From Gammaproteobacteria bacterium (GTDB lineage: Bacteria > Pseudomonadota > Gammaproteobacteria > Xanthomonadales > SZUA-36): a stretch of 64,000 nucleotides of DNA. The translations under genes were made by a program, and so were the position numbers. Under the pieces are notes generated by a model. The model did not search any database, was not told the DNA's origin, and saw only the letters and a list, made by a program, of their open reading frames with translations. Shown piece after piece: positions 16,988-25,755 of this stretch (position 1 is the stretch's first letter; every line of letters begins with the position of its first letter). The stretch covers positions 186,001 to 250,000 of the forward strand of contig JAJFLB010000018.1 in assembly GCA_021772915.1 (NCBI GenBank), read 5' to 3'.

Positions 16988-17932
16988 TTACTCCGAATCT
17001 ACTCCATCGCCAGCCTGTTCGGTGTCAGCAAGCAATCGTGAGATCAGTTCATCCATCGCCGCCTCGCTTACTTCGATCTCATTTGCTATCAGGCCATCGA
17101 CATAATTCCGTCTAAGCCGCGTTTCATGACGCTCCATTTCAAGGACGATCAATTCCCCTTTTATTTGTTCAAAGCCCTGAACTTTTGGTGCCACTCGATC
17201 ATCAAGCCGAATGATATGATAGCCAAACTCAGTTTTTACAGGGGCAGATATTTCTTTGTTCTCTAGTGCAAAAGCGACATCCTCGAATGGCCCTACCATA
17301 TCGCCACGCTTGACCTTTGTAATTTTCCCCTCGTTGGACACGGCGCTGGAATCTTCAGAAAATTCCGTTACTAACGAGTCGAACAACGAGGGATCCTGAG
17401 TCACTTGTTGATGGAGATTTATTGCCAACTCGCGGGCCTCCGGTTCACTGCGCTCCTTGTCCGCTATGAGGATATGGCTGACATCAATGGTTTCAGCAGT
17501 TAGATACTCATCCGAATTCAACAGGTAGTACTCCTGGGCGAGTTGCTCATAATCAGCATCCGGCTGGGTCTCGACATAATGGTGCAGCCACACCAGGGCT
17601 AACTCTCCTTCAGCAGCCAACTGCATGCGACTAGCGGCCATCGTTTGTTTATCAAAGCCTGCAGCACGGGCTTTGGCAGCCAACTGGGCATTCAGCAGCA
17701 TATTACCGAGGATTTCCCGGAAACGGCCCGGATTGCGCAAGACCTCCTGTCTGAGTTCAGCCGGTATCATTGCCGCCCGGGCCGAGAACATATCCTGGGT
17801 GATGACAGCCTCGCCTTGTTTTGCCAACAGTCCTGGTGCTACCGTTGACTCACCCACAGGCTCACTTGCCTGTACATTGGAAATCTGATACTGCAGCATC
17901 ACAACTGCAATGCAAACTACAAACGGTTTCAT
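16988..17932 (-). CDS. Periplasmic parvulin-type peptidyl-prolyl isomerase
   Basis: The 314-residue product starts with a signal peptide (about 1-22, cleaved after VQA), followed by a helical SurA-like N domain and a single parvulin domain at about 148-242: DVSHILIADKERSE, FSEDSSAVSNEGKITKVKRG, MVGPFEDVAFALENKEIS and KTEFGYHIIRLDDR. It should catalyse proline isomerisation or act as a chaperone for exported proteins. Its stop lies 83 bases before wzm and the gene may be cotranscribed with the polysaccharide block. Not SurA itself (SurA has two parvulin domains); closer to PpiC/PrsA-like proteins. Confidence 0.88.
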   Translation of the reverse strand: MKPFVVCIAVVMLQYQISNVQASEPVGESTVAPGLLAKQGEAVITQDMFSARAAMIPAELRQEVLRNPGRFREILGNMLLNAQLAAKARAAGFDKQTMAASRMQLAAEGELALVWLHHYVETQPDADYEQLAQEYYLLNSDEYLTAETIDVSHILIADKERSEPEARELAINLHQQVTQDPSLFDSLVTEFSEDSSAVSNEGKITKVKRGDMVGPFEDVAFALENKEISAPVKTEFGYHIIRLDDRVAPKVQGFEQIKGELIVLEMERHETRLRRNYVDGLIANEIEVSEAAMDELISRLLADTEQAGDGVDSE

Positions 17933-17988
17933 TCCATACTCCGGGAAAGGGTCACATCAATTTCATTGATGTATATTTACCTACATAC

Positions 17989-18022
17989 AAAAAGAAACCG
18001 GTCTTCCTATTGGAAGACCGGT
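17989..18022 (-). terminator. Rho-independent terminator after the Ig-like protein gene
   Basis: Perfect 11-bp inverted repeat ACCGGTCTTCC / GGAAGACCGGT (17997-18022, 4-base loop), followed on the minus strand by TTCTTTTTG. It lies 17 bases past the stop codon of the 18039-19697 gene. Confidence 0.88.
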
Positions 18023-18038
18023 CTGATTTGCTTATGTA

Positions 18039-19697
18039 TTATAGATTTTCTATAAATTTTACTTGAACCTCAACCTCGCACAGGAGACTTCCGTCCCCCC
18101 TGGTGACGGGTGAAGTACAGGTTGATGTTGAAGCATCCGTCCCATTGGTAAATGTAAAATTCGCGTGATAGTCAGTATTTTTCTCCAATTGACAAACGCC
18201 TGGCAAACCAGAAGTGGAGTATGAGAGCTGGGAACCAAGCCCCCAAAATTCCCTACATTCAGCCGCGACCCCAAAATCACCCGGCACCCTACTAATGGAA
18301 CCCAGACGAAGTCCATCAGAACTTGTGGTCGGTATCAACAAAATAGCACCACTACCATGTGCGTTCGCCGTATTGAAACTGACGTAGTTGTAACCGCATT
18401 GTCCGACATCCAGACGTGCGATCTTTTCGTTCAATGGCGCAGGAAATACCTCGGGTACACCCGTTGAATTCTTCGTGGCCCACCAGTCACTCCAACCAAA
18501 TGGAACGGCGGTAAGGGACAGGCTTGTTGATGGAACACAAGTTTGAGTTGTGCCGCCACCACCGCCGCCACCGCCGCCACCGCCACCGCCACCGGCGCCA
18601 CCCGGGCTGATAACGGTCACGTCAACCGTAGCCGCTACAAAACCATCGGCATTTTGACATCGTAAGGTAAAGGTATGAGTACCGAGCACCGAAAACGCGA
18701 GCTCTATTGAACCTGACAGAGACCGAGGCGCTGCCCAGTTACCGCCACCGTCAAGACCCTTGCAGGAGGTTGCATTGGCCGTTGTCCAGCTTAATGTAAA
18801 CGGGCCGTTCTCGAATACCGTCGAAGCAGAGGTTGTGAAAGACGTAATCGCGAGTTCACCGTCAGCTGGTGGATCTGGGTCTGGGTCTGGATCTGTACCC
18901 GGATCAGTAGCGCCGGCAATCGCTATGCTTAGCGATTTCACATCGGGGCTGGTACCCGCATCTCCCTGGCAACTGAGGACAAATGTTGCCGCAATTGGGA
19001 AACTGCCTGTTATCGTCTTGGCGCCTGATGGCAGGTCTATTGAACCGCCCGCCCAGCCACCGAAACCACCGGTTGCTTCACATGACACTGCATTCGTTGT
19101 GCTCCAAGTCAATGTCGCAATACCGCCCTGGGTTATCTGTGTAGCTGACGTATCAAATGTATTGATCACCGCCGCGTTTCCCGATGGTTGTGGAGCTTCG
19201 GAGACCGTTATGCTTAGTGACTTTTCAATAATATCAATAAAGCCTGCCTGGCAGCTCAACAAAAATGTGAAAGTGCCGGTGAATGAACCAGACAAGGATT
19301 TGCTACCCGATGGCAGGGTGACTGTACTGCCATCCCAACCGCCAAACCCGCCGGTTGCTGTGCATGAGTCCGCATTTGTTGTCGTCCAAGCCAATGACAA
19401 GGACTCGCCTTGGTTAATTTGCGTAGAAGACGCACTGAAGGAAACCGTAAGCTCGCCACCTGAAGGCGGGGGAGTGGTTGACCCATCTTTGGTCACGGTA
19501 TAACCCGTGGTGCTGATACTTATCAACCCGGTTGAGGGTGAAATTACGATCGAAGTAATATCAGTGGCCGGTATGACCTGATTATCAATAACAATGTCTG
19601 CGCTTACGACAGCACTGCCAATTAATGCCATGGCCAGAAACACAGCCCGAAACAAGTTGATCTTGTTCAAAAGTCTAATTCCATTTAGCTCTTGCAT
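18039..19697 (-). CDS. Exported protein with three Ig-like repeats and a polyglycine linker
   Basis: 552 residues, function unknown. Signal peptide about 1-33 (AVFLAMALIGSAVVSA). Three Ig-like repeats at about 82-167, 177-262 and 281-364; each has a W-T/S-T-T/A-N-A-x-SC core and a second Cys about 40 residues later, suggesting one disulfide per repeat; repeats 1 and 2 share the motif TGGFGGW, repeat 3 is divergent. A PDPDPDP spacer (about 270-277) precedes repeat 3 and a run of 14 glycines (369-382) precedes a Cys-containing C-terminal domain (about 387-552) that I do not recognise. A good ribosome site (GAGGAAGGAAAT) fixes the ATG at 19697. It has its own terminator and lies beside the T2SS operon; an adhesin or T2SS cargo is possible but unproven. 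Confidence 0.8.
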   Translation of the reverse strand: MQELNGIRLLNKINLFRAVFLAMALIGSAVVSADIVIDNQVIPATDITSIVISPSTGLISISTTGYTVTKDGSTTPPPSGGELTVSFSASSTQINQGESLSLAWTTTNADSCTATGGFGGWDGSTVTLPSGSKSLSGSFTGTFTFLLSCQAGFIDIIEKSLSITVSEAPQPSGNAAVINTFDTSATQITQGGIATLTWSTTNAVSCEATGGFGGWAGGSIDLPSGAKTITGSFPIAATFVLSCQGDAGTSPDVKSLSIAIAGATDPGTDPDPDPDPPADGELAITSFTTSASTVFENGPFTLSWTTANATSCKGLDGGGNWAAPRSLSGSIELAFSVLGTHTFTLRCQNADGFVAATVDVTVISPGGAGGGGGGGGGGGGGGTTQTCVPSTSLSLTAVPFGWSDWWATKNSTGVPEVFPAPLNEKIARLDVGQCGYNYVSFNTANAHGSGAILLIPTTSSDGLRLGSISRVPGDFGVAAECREFWGLGSQLSYSTSGLPGVCQLEKNTDYHANFTFTNGTDASTSTCTSPVTRGDGSLLCEVEVQVKFIENL

Positions 19698-19906
19698 ATT
19701 TCCTTCCTCTTCATGTGCCCACCCGTTATCACCACTACGATGGGCCCAGGTTCCAAGACGTCATCCATTATGTTTAATTATACACCTACGGACCACTGGC
19801 ACATATACCAGTACTAACTGTTGGTGCTTATTCCACTTACGGCTTATACCAGTTTCGGCACTGTAAAGTGTTAAGAAATCATTAAGGTACAGGAACCCCA
19901 AATACA

Positions 19907-19933
19907 AGAGAGGGCTGATAATCAGCCCTCTCT
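19907..19933. terminator. Hairpin terminator between the two exported-protein genes
   Basis: Perfect 12-bp inverted repeat AGAGAGGGCTGA / TCAGCCCTCTCT with a 3-base loop, about 25 bases after the stop of the 19958-21550 gene. The T-run is weak on both strands, so termination efficiency is uncertain. The remaining 210 bases to 19697 hold nothing else recognisable and must contain the promoter of the downstream gene. Confidence 0.65.
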
Positions 19934-19957
19934 CATTATAACGCTGTAGTAACTAAC

Positions 19958-21550
19958 TTAAGGTGCAGTAGTAGTACACGCAGTATTGGTGGCACTACAC
20001 TGACGTGTGTACTTGTGTAGCCAGAGACCACCATAGGTTGCCTTGACACCCGGAGCAGCCGCAGTATTGGTAAACTCCGATACGCGGAAGCCGGTAACCG
20101 GGCGACCGGTAAGGCCTCCCAGGAAATTGCTGTCAAAGACCATCCTCATCCAACCCTGATCAAAACTGGCACCAAGACCGAGATTGTCAATAGCGACCCC
20201 GCGTGTGGCACCCAGTATGGACGTCGGGGCTGCTGCTGTTGGCGCAGACGTCGCGTTAAACTGGATAACATTCGTCTCCCAGCAAAGCTCGACTTTAGGA
20301 GTCGATGTTACAGGTGGCTCCGGAGACACAACCGGACCAAGCGATACGCCTTCTTTTACACGCTCTTCACGATCCCAAAGCGTAATGGTCACGTCGTCAC
20401 AGGACTTATCAGTCACACCACTCCACAAATTGTCGAATGGCCTCAGCACGGTTGCCGACCCTGACTGGGGTGTATATACGTAGAAGACCTTGGTCGGGAA
20501 AGTAACCACCCACTCCGTTTTACCCAGTAAAGCGGTTTGTGTGGTGTACTCATTCATCAGGCTGGCGCGTTGCAGCGTAAAGGACACAGCGTCAACACCA
20601 CGTGTAAACGGTGTACCTAAGCCAAATGGAACACGTAGTGTGGCAGCTGCCCTCGGGACGCTCCAAAATACTTCTGCATTCGTTTGGCTACCAGAATTCA
20701 TATTCGGTAAGAGATTACCCGGATTCTGGTGAATCGCTACAGGTACCTGGGCATTATTAAACAAGGTGCGCGTCCAGTCATTGATGGCGATCGCGTCGGA
20801 AGAATACAGAGAACCTGCAGCAACATTTACAACACCATACTCACCAAACATACCACCACGAGGGGCCGTAAGGTCCGTGGTTCTGTTTGCGAGCCAGTAG
20901 CCAGGTACACCACCAGCTGAGGTTGACCATGCGCCAACTAACTGCGCACATACACCTGAAGCGCCAGTCGCAGGATTAAAACTTACAGGAGGCACACCAT
21001 TAATGTGGGTTGCGGCCCAGGCTGAGCCACCCGTCTTGGTAGGAAGGCCCGCGGTTGTATTGAGCAGAGCACCCATTTCCAGCATTTCAAAATGGCCTTC
21101 AGCGGTACGTGCTAGCGTCTTGGGGCCACCATCAAGTAGGGCAAAAGTCAGGAACGCCTGCTTACCACCAGCAAGACCGCCACCACGATTTCCGAAGCCA
21201 TAAATATACGGGACTGTACAGCTTCTGTCTTCGACGACAATGGTTGGTGTACCAGCATCATCAAACAGGGCTGCCGCCCAGACGTCAAACGGTGACAAGT
21301 ACAAGTTAAAATCGAGTACTTCGAGACTGTTCATACTTTCCAGGAAACGAACCTTGACGGCCTTGCCCAGAGAGTGGGTATTAACCACTGACAAAATGGT
21401 TGTATTACCACCGTTAACTGTATAGTAGGGATAAATCAACACTTGGCCGAGGCCATCCGGGTTGACGCTGACTGCTTGCGCTGAACCCACAATACCGGCT
21501 GTTCCAGCCAGTCCTGCAAGTACTGCTGCGGTTAGATTCTTTCTGTTCAT
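19958..21550 (-). CDS. Exported protein of unknown function
   Basis: 530 residues from ATG 21550, chosen because of the ribosome site AGGAG 8 bases upstream and because it gives a clean signal peptide (KNLTAAVLAGLAGTAGIVG, cleaved after AQA near residue 26); a longer frame to 21598 spoils this. The mature part is rich in small and aromatic residues with a start typical of a beta-rich secreted protein (VSVNPDGLGQVLIYPYYTVN). Few cysteines (for example EDRSCTVPYIYGF, DKSCDDVTITLW and two near the C terminus). No anchor, lipobox or sorting signal is visible. I recognise no enzymatic motif. Monocistronic, bounded by its own hairpin. Confidence 0.78.
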   Translation of the reverse strand: MNRKNLTAAVLAGLAGTAGIVGSAQAVSVNPDGLGQVLIYPYYTVNGGNTTILSVVNTHSLGKAVKVRFLESMNSLEVLDFNLYLSPFDVWAAALFDDAGTPTIVVEDRSCTVPYIYGFGNRGGGLAGGKQAFLTFALLDGGPKTLARTAEGHFEMLEMGALLNTTAGLPTKTGGSAWAATHINGVPPVSFNPATGASGVCAQLVGAWSTSAGGVPGYWLANRTTDLTAPRGGMFGEYGVVNVAAGSLYSSDAIAINDWTRTLFNNAQVPVAIHQNPGNLLPNMNSGSQTNAEVFWSVPRAAATLRVPFGLGTPFTRGVDAVSFTLQRASLMNEYTTQTALLGKTEWVVTFPTKVFYVYTPQSGSATVLRPFDNLWSGVTDKSCDDVTITLWDREERVKEGVSLGPVVSPEPPVTSTPKVELCWETNVIQFNATSAPTAAAPTSILGATRGVAIDNLGLGASFDQGWMRMVFDSNFLGGLTGRPVTGFRVSEFTNTAAAPGVKATYGGLWLHKYTRQCSATNTACTTTAP

Positions 21551-21734
21551 TACAACACTCCTATTGTGTACACAGGGCTTTAATTTTACGTATAACACAT
21601 GCGCCGTAACCGTCCGTTTGACGACACTAACGCACTGTTTTCATACAATCGCCACGCAATCTTACGACAAAAGTAGCGGCAAGGCAATAAAATAAAACCA
21701 TTTATCGGCAATACCCCACAAGGCTTCCAGGGCG

Positions 21735-22157
21735 TCAGCGCGCCGGCACCAAATACCATTGGCCGTTAAGCTGCAGCCACGTTTCCTCAACATTACCCCT
21801 ACCATGAAAGGTTTCCACACCTGCCAGGGCATGAGAGGCGGTATAACCTATATTAATCTTTACCTTGCAAGATGTTTCTGTGCATTCACTTTCAATATAC
21901 CGTGCACTCACCCATTTGATGCGTTTTTGCAGGACCGATTGCTCATACTGCTCCGCGGTCACGCTGGAGCGATAACCCGGCGACAGGTATTCGTAGGCCC
22001 GCGTAAACTCACCCGCAAATAATGATTCCCACCTCGCTATCGCCCGCTCTTCTATGCTTGGGGCCTTCGGGGCCGTTGTAACACATGCACTCAACAGTAA
22101 CAGACCGCAGGCTACCAGCGGTATAACTGCCGTCCTGGGTTTGAAGATATTTTCCAT
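21735..22157 (-). CDS. Small lipoprotein of unknown function
   Basis: 140 residues from ATG 22157 (an in-frame ATG at 22199 is possible). The N terminus is a lipoprotein signal with lipobox LLSAC (Cys25). The mature part begins with helical EERAIARWESLFAGEFTRAYEYLSPGYR and ends in a beta-rich segment EETWLQLNGQWYLVPAR, a pattern like small NTF2-like or SH3-like folds, but the family is not identified. Contains a CTETSC pair. It follows gspD on the same strand after 61 bases, so it may be the last gene of the T2SS transcript. Confidence 0.72.
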   Translation of the reverse strand: MENIFKPRTAVIPLVACGLLLLSACVTTAPKAPSIEERAIARWESLFAGEFTRAYEYLSPGYRSSVTAEQYEQSVLQKRIKWVSARYIESECTETSCKVKINIGYTASHALAGVETFHGRGNVEETWLQLNGQWYLVPAR

Positions 22158-22218
22158 TTTATTTGTGTTTCCTTGTGTGAGGGTTGCGACGGATAACACA
22201 TCGGCCCGATACCATTTT

Positions 22219-24417
22219 TTAGTCTCGGCTGCCCTGTAAGTTTGGGTGTTTCATTGGCGGTACTTTTTTGAATTCGGTGAGTATGTCGTCGCTGACCGCT
22301 TTGAGATCACTTGTATTTTCTATCACCGTGGGCGTAATCATCACAATGGTTTCAGTGCGAAAAGAATTGTCCACGCTACTTCCAAACAGACGGCCTATAC
22401 CCGGGATACGGTTCAGATACGGAACCCCGGTACGGCCTTTACTTGTCTGTTCTGAAATCAGCCCACCCAGAAATATGGTCTGACCCGACTGTACCGCCAC
22501 CTGGCTGGTAACCGTCTTATTGCTGATTGGCGGGTTGCCGCTGGTGGAGATATTCGGGTCACGCGCACCGGGTCGACTAACATCCTGGCTGATGTCCATG
22601 TATACCAGCCCCCCCGGGTTGATTCTTGGGGTTACCGTAAGCGTCACACCGGTCGAGACATATTGTGCACTGCTGATGACATTATTGGTGCCCGTTGAAA
22701 TACTGGATGATTCCACCGGAATTTGCGTACCCACGGTAATGGTCGCCGTCGCGTTATTCCTTACCAACAGGGATGGGGCCGCCAGTGAACGCACATCGGT
22801 GACACTGTCAAGGGTCGCAATCGTGGCCTGCAAAAACGTCGTACCACCATTGATGGATCTGGAAAGTGTGCTCAGCAGATTAAACCCGGAAGTGCCACCA
22901 CCCCCGAATTCAATTGTGTCGATGTAGCGATTGAGGGGATTGCCGGCACCCTCAGGTATCAGATCGGGATTATTAGTCAAGAACCAATTGACGCCAAAAG
23001 CCAGGTCTTCCGTCAGCTCAACGTCCAGTATCTGTGCCTCGATTAACACTTGCATCGGTTCTTCATCGATTCGCTTGATGGCCGCCAGAATAGACGCGTA
23101 CTGGGACTGGGTGGACTGAATCAGCAACGAGTTGGTTTCAAGCACCGAGGTTATCTTTATGTCACCATCAGCGGTTGTTAAAATTCCACCTGCGTTAGGA
23201 TTGGCTTGCGTCCCACGATTGTTGGCCGCTTGGCGGTTGGCATTAAAATCACCAAGCGAGCTTCTTTGCACCGCCTGCAAGCCCGGGGCCAGGGTGCCAC
23301 GGGAGGTTTCCCGCCGGGGGCCGCTGGATTGACCACCAAACAATTGTGACAGGTAATCCGCCAACACCGTCGCCTCAAGATTTTTGACCCGGTACACATA
23401 CAATTGCACACCCGAACCTGCTGCACCGCGATCCAGAGTTTCAATCCAGGTGCGGGCTTTTTCAAGGTATTCTTCCTGTGGGGTAATTACCATGATGGAG
23501 CCGAGACGCTCCAGGGGCACGAAGCGAAACATACCCACCAGTGGTGAATCACCGCCCTCAAGACTGAATATCGAAGTTAATTCGGTACTGATGGATGCCA
23601 CATCCACGGTATTCAACGGGTAGATACCCACCGACATTCCCTTGAGCCAGTCCACGTCAAAAATCTCTACGGTTTGCAGGTAATTACGTAACTCTTCCTG
23701 GGTACCGGCCAGAAAAAGCATGCTCCTGTTCTGGTCAATCCGCACCATGGCCCCCGGGCGCATGTAAGGATCAAGTATCTTTGCCATCTCGATGGCGGAA
23801 ATATATGCCAACGGCACGACCCGCACCTCATAACCCATCGCCTGCGCCTCGGCACTCAATACCGGTACCAGGTGCCCCTTAACCGCTTCCGCTACCGGCA
23901 GTATGTTGTAACGGTCATTGGTATAAACGATGGCTGCCCCATTCCAGCGTAACAATTGTTCCAATATGGGCATCAGTTGTTCACGGGAGACCGGCTTGGA
24001 AGTGGAAAACGTCACCTGCCCACTGACACCCGGGCCGATTACGAATGTTTCCTGCAATACCTCACCGAGGATTGTGTGGATTACCGACTGCAGTGACTCA
24101 CCCTCGAAGTTCAATACGATGACGCCGTCTGCAGACACTGTACGGTGTTCGCGTTTGGCCGCATCTGTATTGATAAACACACCATCGCCCTGGTAATGCT
24201 CTACTTCTTCAACACCGGAACCTGCGGAGTCACTAGCTGTTGAAAATATCGGCTCAGAACTCTCATCACCGATCACTTTTTGCAAACGCTGGTGTGAATC
24301 ATCCCGAACCGGTATTTCTGTGGCACAACTCATCACCAACAGTAAACTGGCCGCACTGGAAAGCGCCACACGTATGGCGCCGGTGCCCTGCCTTGCCCTA
24401 TCCATCGTTCTTATCAT
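22219..24417 (-). CDS. gspD: Type II secretion secretin GspD/XpsD
   Basis: Outer-membrane channel of the type II secretion system. 732 residues with a lipoprotein signal (LLLVMSC, Cys31), so it probably reaches the outer membrane without a separate pilotin, as described for Xanthomonas-type secretins. Domains: N0 near 95-170 (VIVLNFEGESLQSVIHTILG), N1-N3 near 190-470, then the secretin core with VRSLAAPSLLVRNNATATI and SGQTIFLGGLISEQTSKG near 590-670. Last gene of the E-to-D operon, overlapping the xpsN-type gene by 20 bases (8 if the second ATG at 24405 is used). Confidence 0.94.
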   Translation of the reverse strand: MIRTMDRARQGTGAIRVALSSAASLLLVMSCATEIPVRDDSHQRLQKVIGDESSEPIFSTASDSAGSGVEEVEHYQGDGVFINTDAAKREHRTVSADGVIVLNFEGESLQSVIHTILGEVLQETFVIGPGVSGQVTFSTSKPVSREQLMPILEQLLRWNGAAIVYTNDRYNILPVAEAVKGHLVPVLSAEAQAMGYEVRVVPLAYISAIEMAKILDPYMRPGAMVRIDQNRSMLFLAGTQEELRNYLQTVEIFDVDWLKGMSVGIYPLNTVDVASISTELTSIFSLEGGDSPLVGMFRFVPLERLGSIMVITPQEEYLEKARTWIETLDRGAAGSGVQLYVYRVKNLEATVLADYLSQLFGGQSSGPRRETSRGTLAPGLQAVQRSSLGDFNANRQAANNRGTQANPNAGGILTTADGDIKITSVLETNSLLIQSTQSQYASILAAIKRIDEEPMQVLIEAQILDVELTEDLAFGVNWFLTNNPDLIPEGAGNPLNRYIDTIEFGGGGTSGFNLLSTLSRSINGGTTFLQATIATLDSVTDVRSLAAPSLLVRNNATATITVGTQIPVESSSISTGTNNVISSAQYVSTGVTLTVTPRINPGGLVYMDISQDVSRPGARDPNISTSGNPPISNKTVTSQVAVQSGQTIFLGGLISEQTSKGRTGVPYLNRIPGIGRLFGSSVDNSFRTETIVMITPTVIENTSDLKAVSDDILTEFKKVPPMKHPNLQGSRD

Positions 24418-25177
24418 TAGTGTTATTGCCTCTGTTCATCAATGCACGTATGGCATCTTCATAATTCTGTCGTGGGTTAGCCGGTTCGCCTTCCCCTTCT
24501 TCTTCCCGCCGCAGCTCTTCTCTGCGCTCAGCAATACGCTGGCGGATCTGCTCGGCCCTATCGATTGGCTGATTCTTGGGGTCCACCGCGCCCTCTTCTG
24601 CCTGGGCCTGGGTCGTGCTCGCTGGTACCACGGGCCGCGGCGGTTGCTTGATTGGCCCGTCATGAACGTCCAGCCTCAGCCCTACCCGTCGGCCACTGAG
24701 TGATTTCAGAACCACGTGACGCATTCCAACTTCGCTCAGGTGCCAGCCAAGATACTCACCGGTCAGGGATTGACCATCCAACAGTTGGATACTTTTCTCG
24801 CCGGGTTTCAACGGGGTAAGGGAAACGATTTTTTTGCCGGGCACGATGATGATTCCGGTGAGCTTTACAGCCGGCGGGTCTGTTGCCTCTGGGGGAAGAT
24901 CTGCCACCGGCTCTTCTTCTGCCTCTTCAATTGTAACCGGCAGCCTTGATTCATTGAACACAGGTCTGGCATTGATGACCTGGTAATCACTTAGGGGCCC
25001 AAGCACCCGGGCCACCACCCTGGTTTCCCCGTCACTGATTTGTGGTGTTTGAGTACTTGACACCCCCACCGGGACTGGTCGGGTCCAGACCACTGCAATT
25101 GACAGGGAAAGCAACACCAACACCCCGCTGGCCGCGAGCAGAACCATACCCAGAAGATTGTCTTCAATCCACTTCAT
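24398..25177 (-). CDS. gspN: Type II secretion inner-membrane protein, XpsN/GspC-like
   Basis: 259 residues: one N-terminal membrane span (about 8-31), a linker, and a small beta domain (about 100-185; KLTGIIIVPGKKIVSLTPLK, GEYLGWHLSEVGMRHVVL) that resembles the HR domain of GspC, which contacts the secretin. The tail is charged (QRIAERREELRREEEGEGEP, likely helical). Its place between gspM and gspD equals xpsN of Xanthomonas, where it replaces GspC. Naming between gspC and gspN is a matter of convention. Confidence 0.82.
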   Translation of the reverse strand: MKWIEDNLLGMVLLAASGVLVLLSLSIAVVWTRPVPVGVSSTQTPQISDGETRVVARVLGPLSDYQVINARPVFNESRLPVTIEEAEEEPVADLPPEATDPPAVKLTGIIIVPGKKIVSLTPLKPGEKSIQLLDGQSLTGEYLGWHLSEVGMRHVVLKSLSGRRVGLRLDVHDGPIKQPPRPVVPASTTQAQAEEGAVDPKNQPIDRAEQIRQRIAERREELRREEEGEGEPANPRQNYEDAIRALMNRGNNTNDKNDG

Positions 25178-25755
25178 TGCAAGTACCCGGAAACGTTAAA
25201 ACGGATATCCAGTGTTCCCTGGGTACTGGATCGCCCACGAGAGTTGCGCTGCGTACGCGGCCGGATAATATTCAACTCATCCACCAGAATCAAAGGTGTT
25301 CCCGTTTCCATGCTGTACAGAATCTGTAGAAAATCGTCACCATCACAACGCATTCGAACATTTACGGTGACCTTTTCAAAACGCTCTTTAGCGCGCGCCC
25401 GCACTGGCTGCCTGCTGACAATCTGGCAGGCATCATCCGCGCGTGAACGTACCATTTGCCCAATCCGACTGGACATGGCAGCAGCGGCTTCATCAAAATC
25501 AGCTTCCTGCAAAAACAGGTTGGTGTCTTGCCCAGCACTGCGCAGACCGGCAAGCCTTACCTGCAGGGGCTCACGTTGTGAAGCAACATTCTGAAATCGG
25601 TACAACTGCTCACGCAACGCTCCTAACTCCTCCGCGTACTCCCCATGACGCATTACGAACCAGTGAAACACCAACAAATAAACCAGCAGCAAAGCAATGA
25701 ACAGCAGCAGAATGGCGGTTGTCTTAGCATTGCGCTGATCTGGAATAATTTGCAT
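25174..25755 (-). CDS. gspM: Type II secretion protein M
   Basis: 193-residue inner-membrane platform protein: short cytoplasmic start, one membrane span (about 13-33, TAILLLFIALLLVYLLVFHW), a periplasmic coiled segment (about 40-70) and a small ferredoxin-like domain (about 100-190, KVTVNVRMRCDGDDFLQILY). It pairs with GspL. Overlaps gspL by one base and the next gene by four. Confidence 0.85.
   Translation of the reverse strand: MQIIPDQRNAKTTAILLLFIALLLVYLLVFHWFVMRHGEYAEELGALREQLYRFQNVASQREPLQVRLAGLRSAGQDTNLFLQEADFDEAAAAMSSRIGQMVRSRADDACQIVSRQPVRARAKERFEKVTVNVRMRCDGDDFLQILYSMETGTPLILVDELNIIRPRTQRNSRGRSSTQGTLDIRFNVSGYLQ

Noticed and set aside
18760-19503. Long plus-strand frame (247 codons) opposite the Ig-repeat protein gene
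   Set aside because: It mirrors the repetitive codons of the minus-strand gene, has no ribosome site and no recognisable domain; the minus-strand gene has a signal peptide and terminator.
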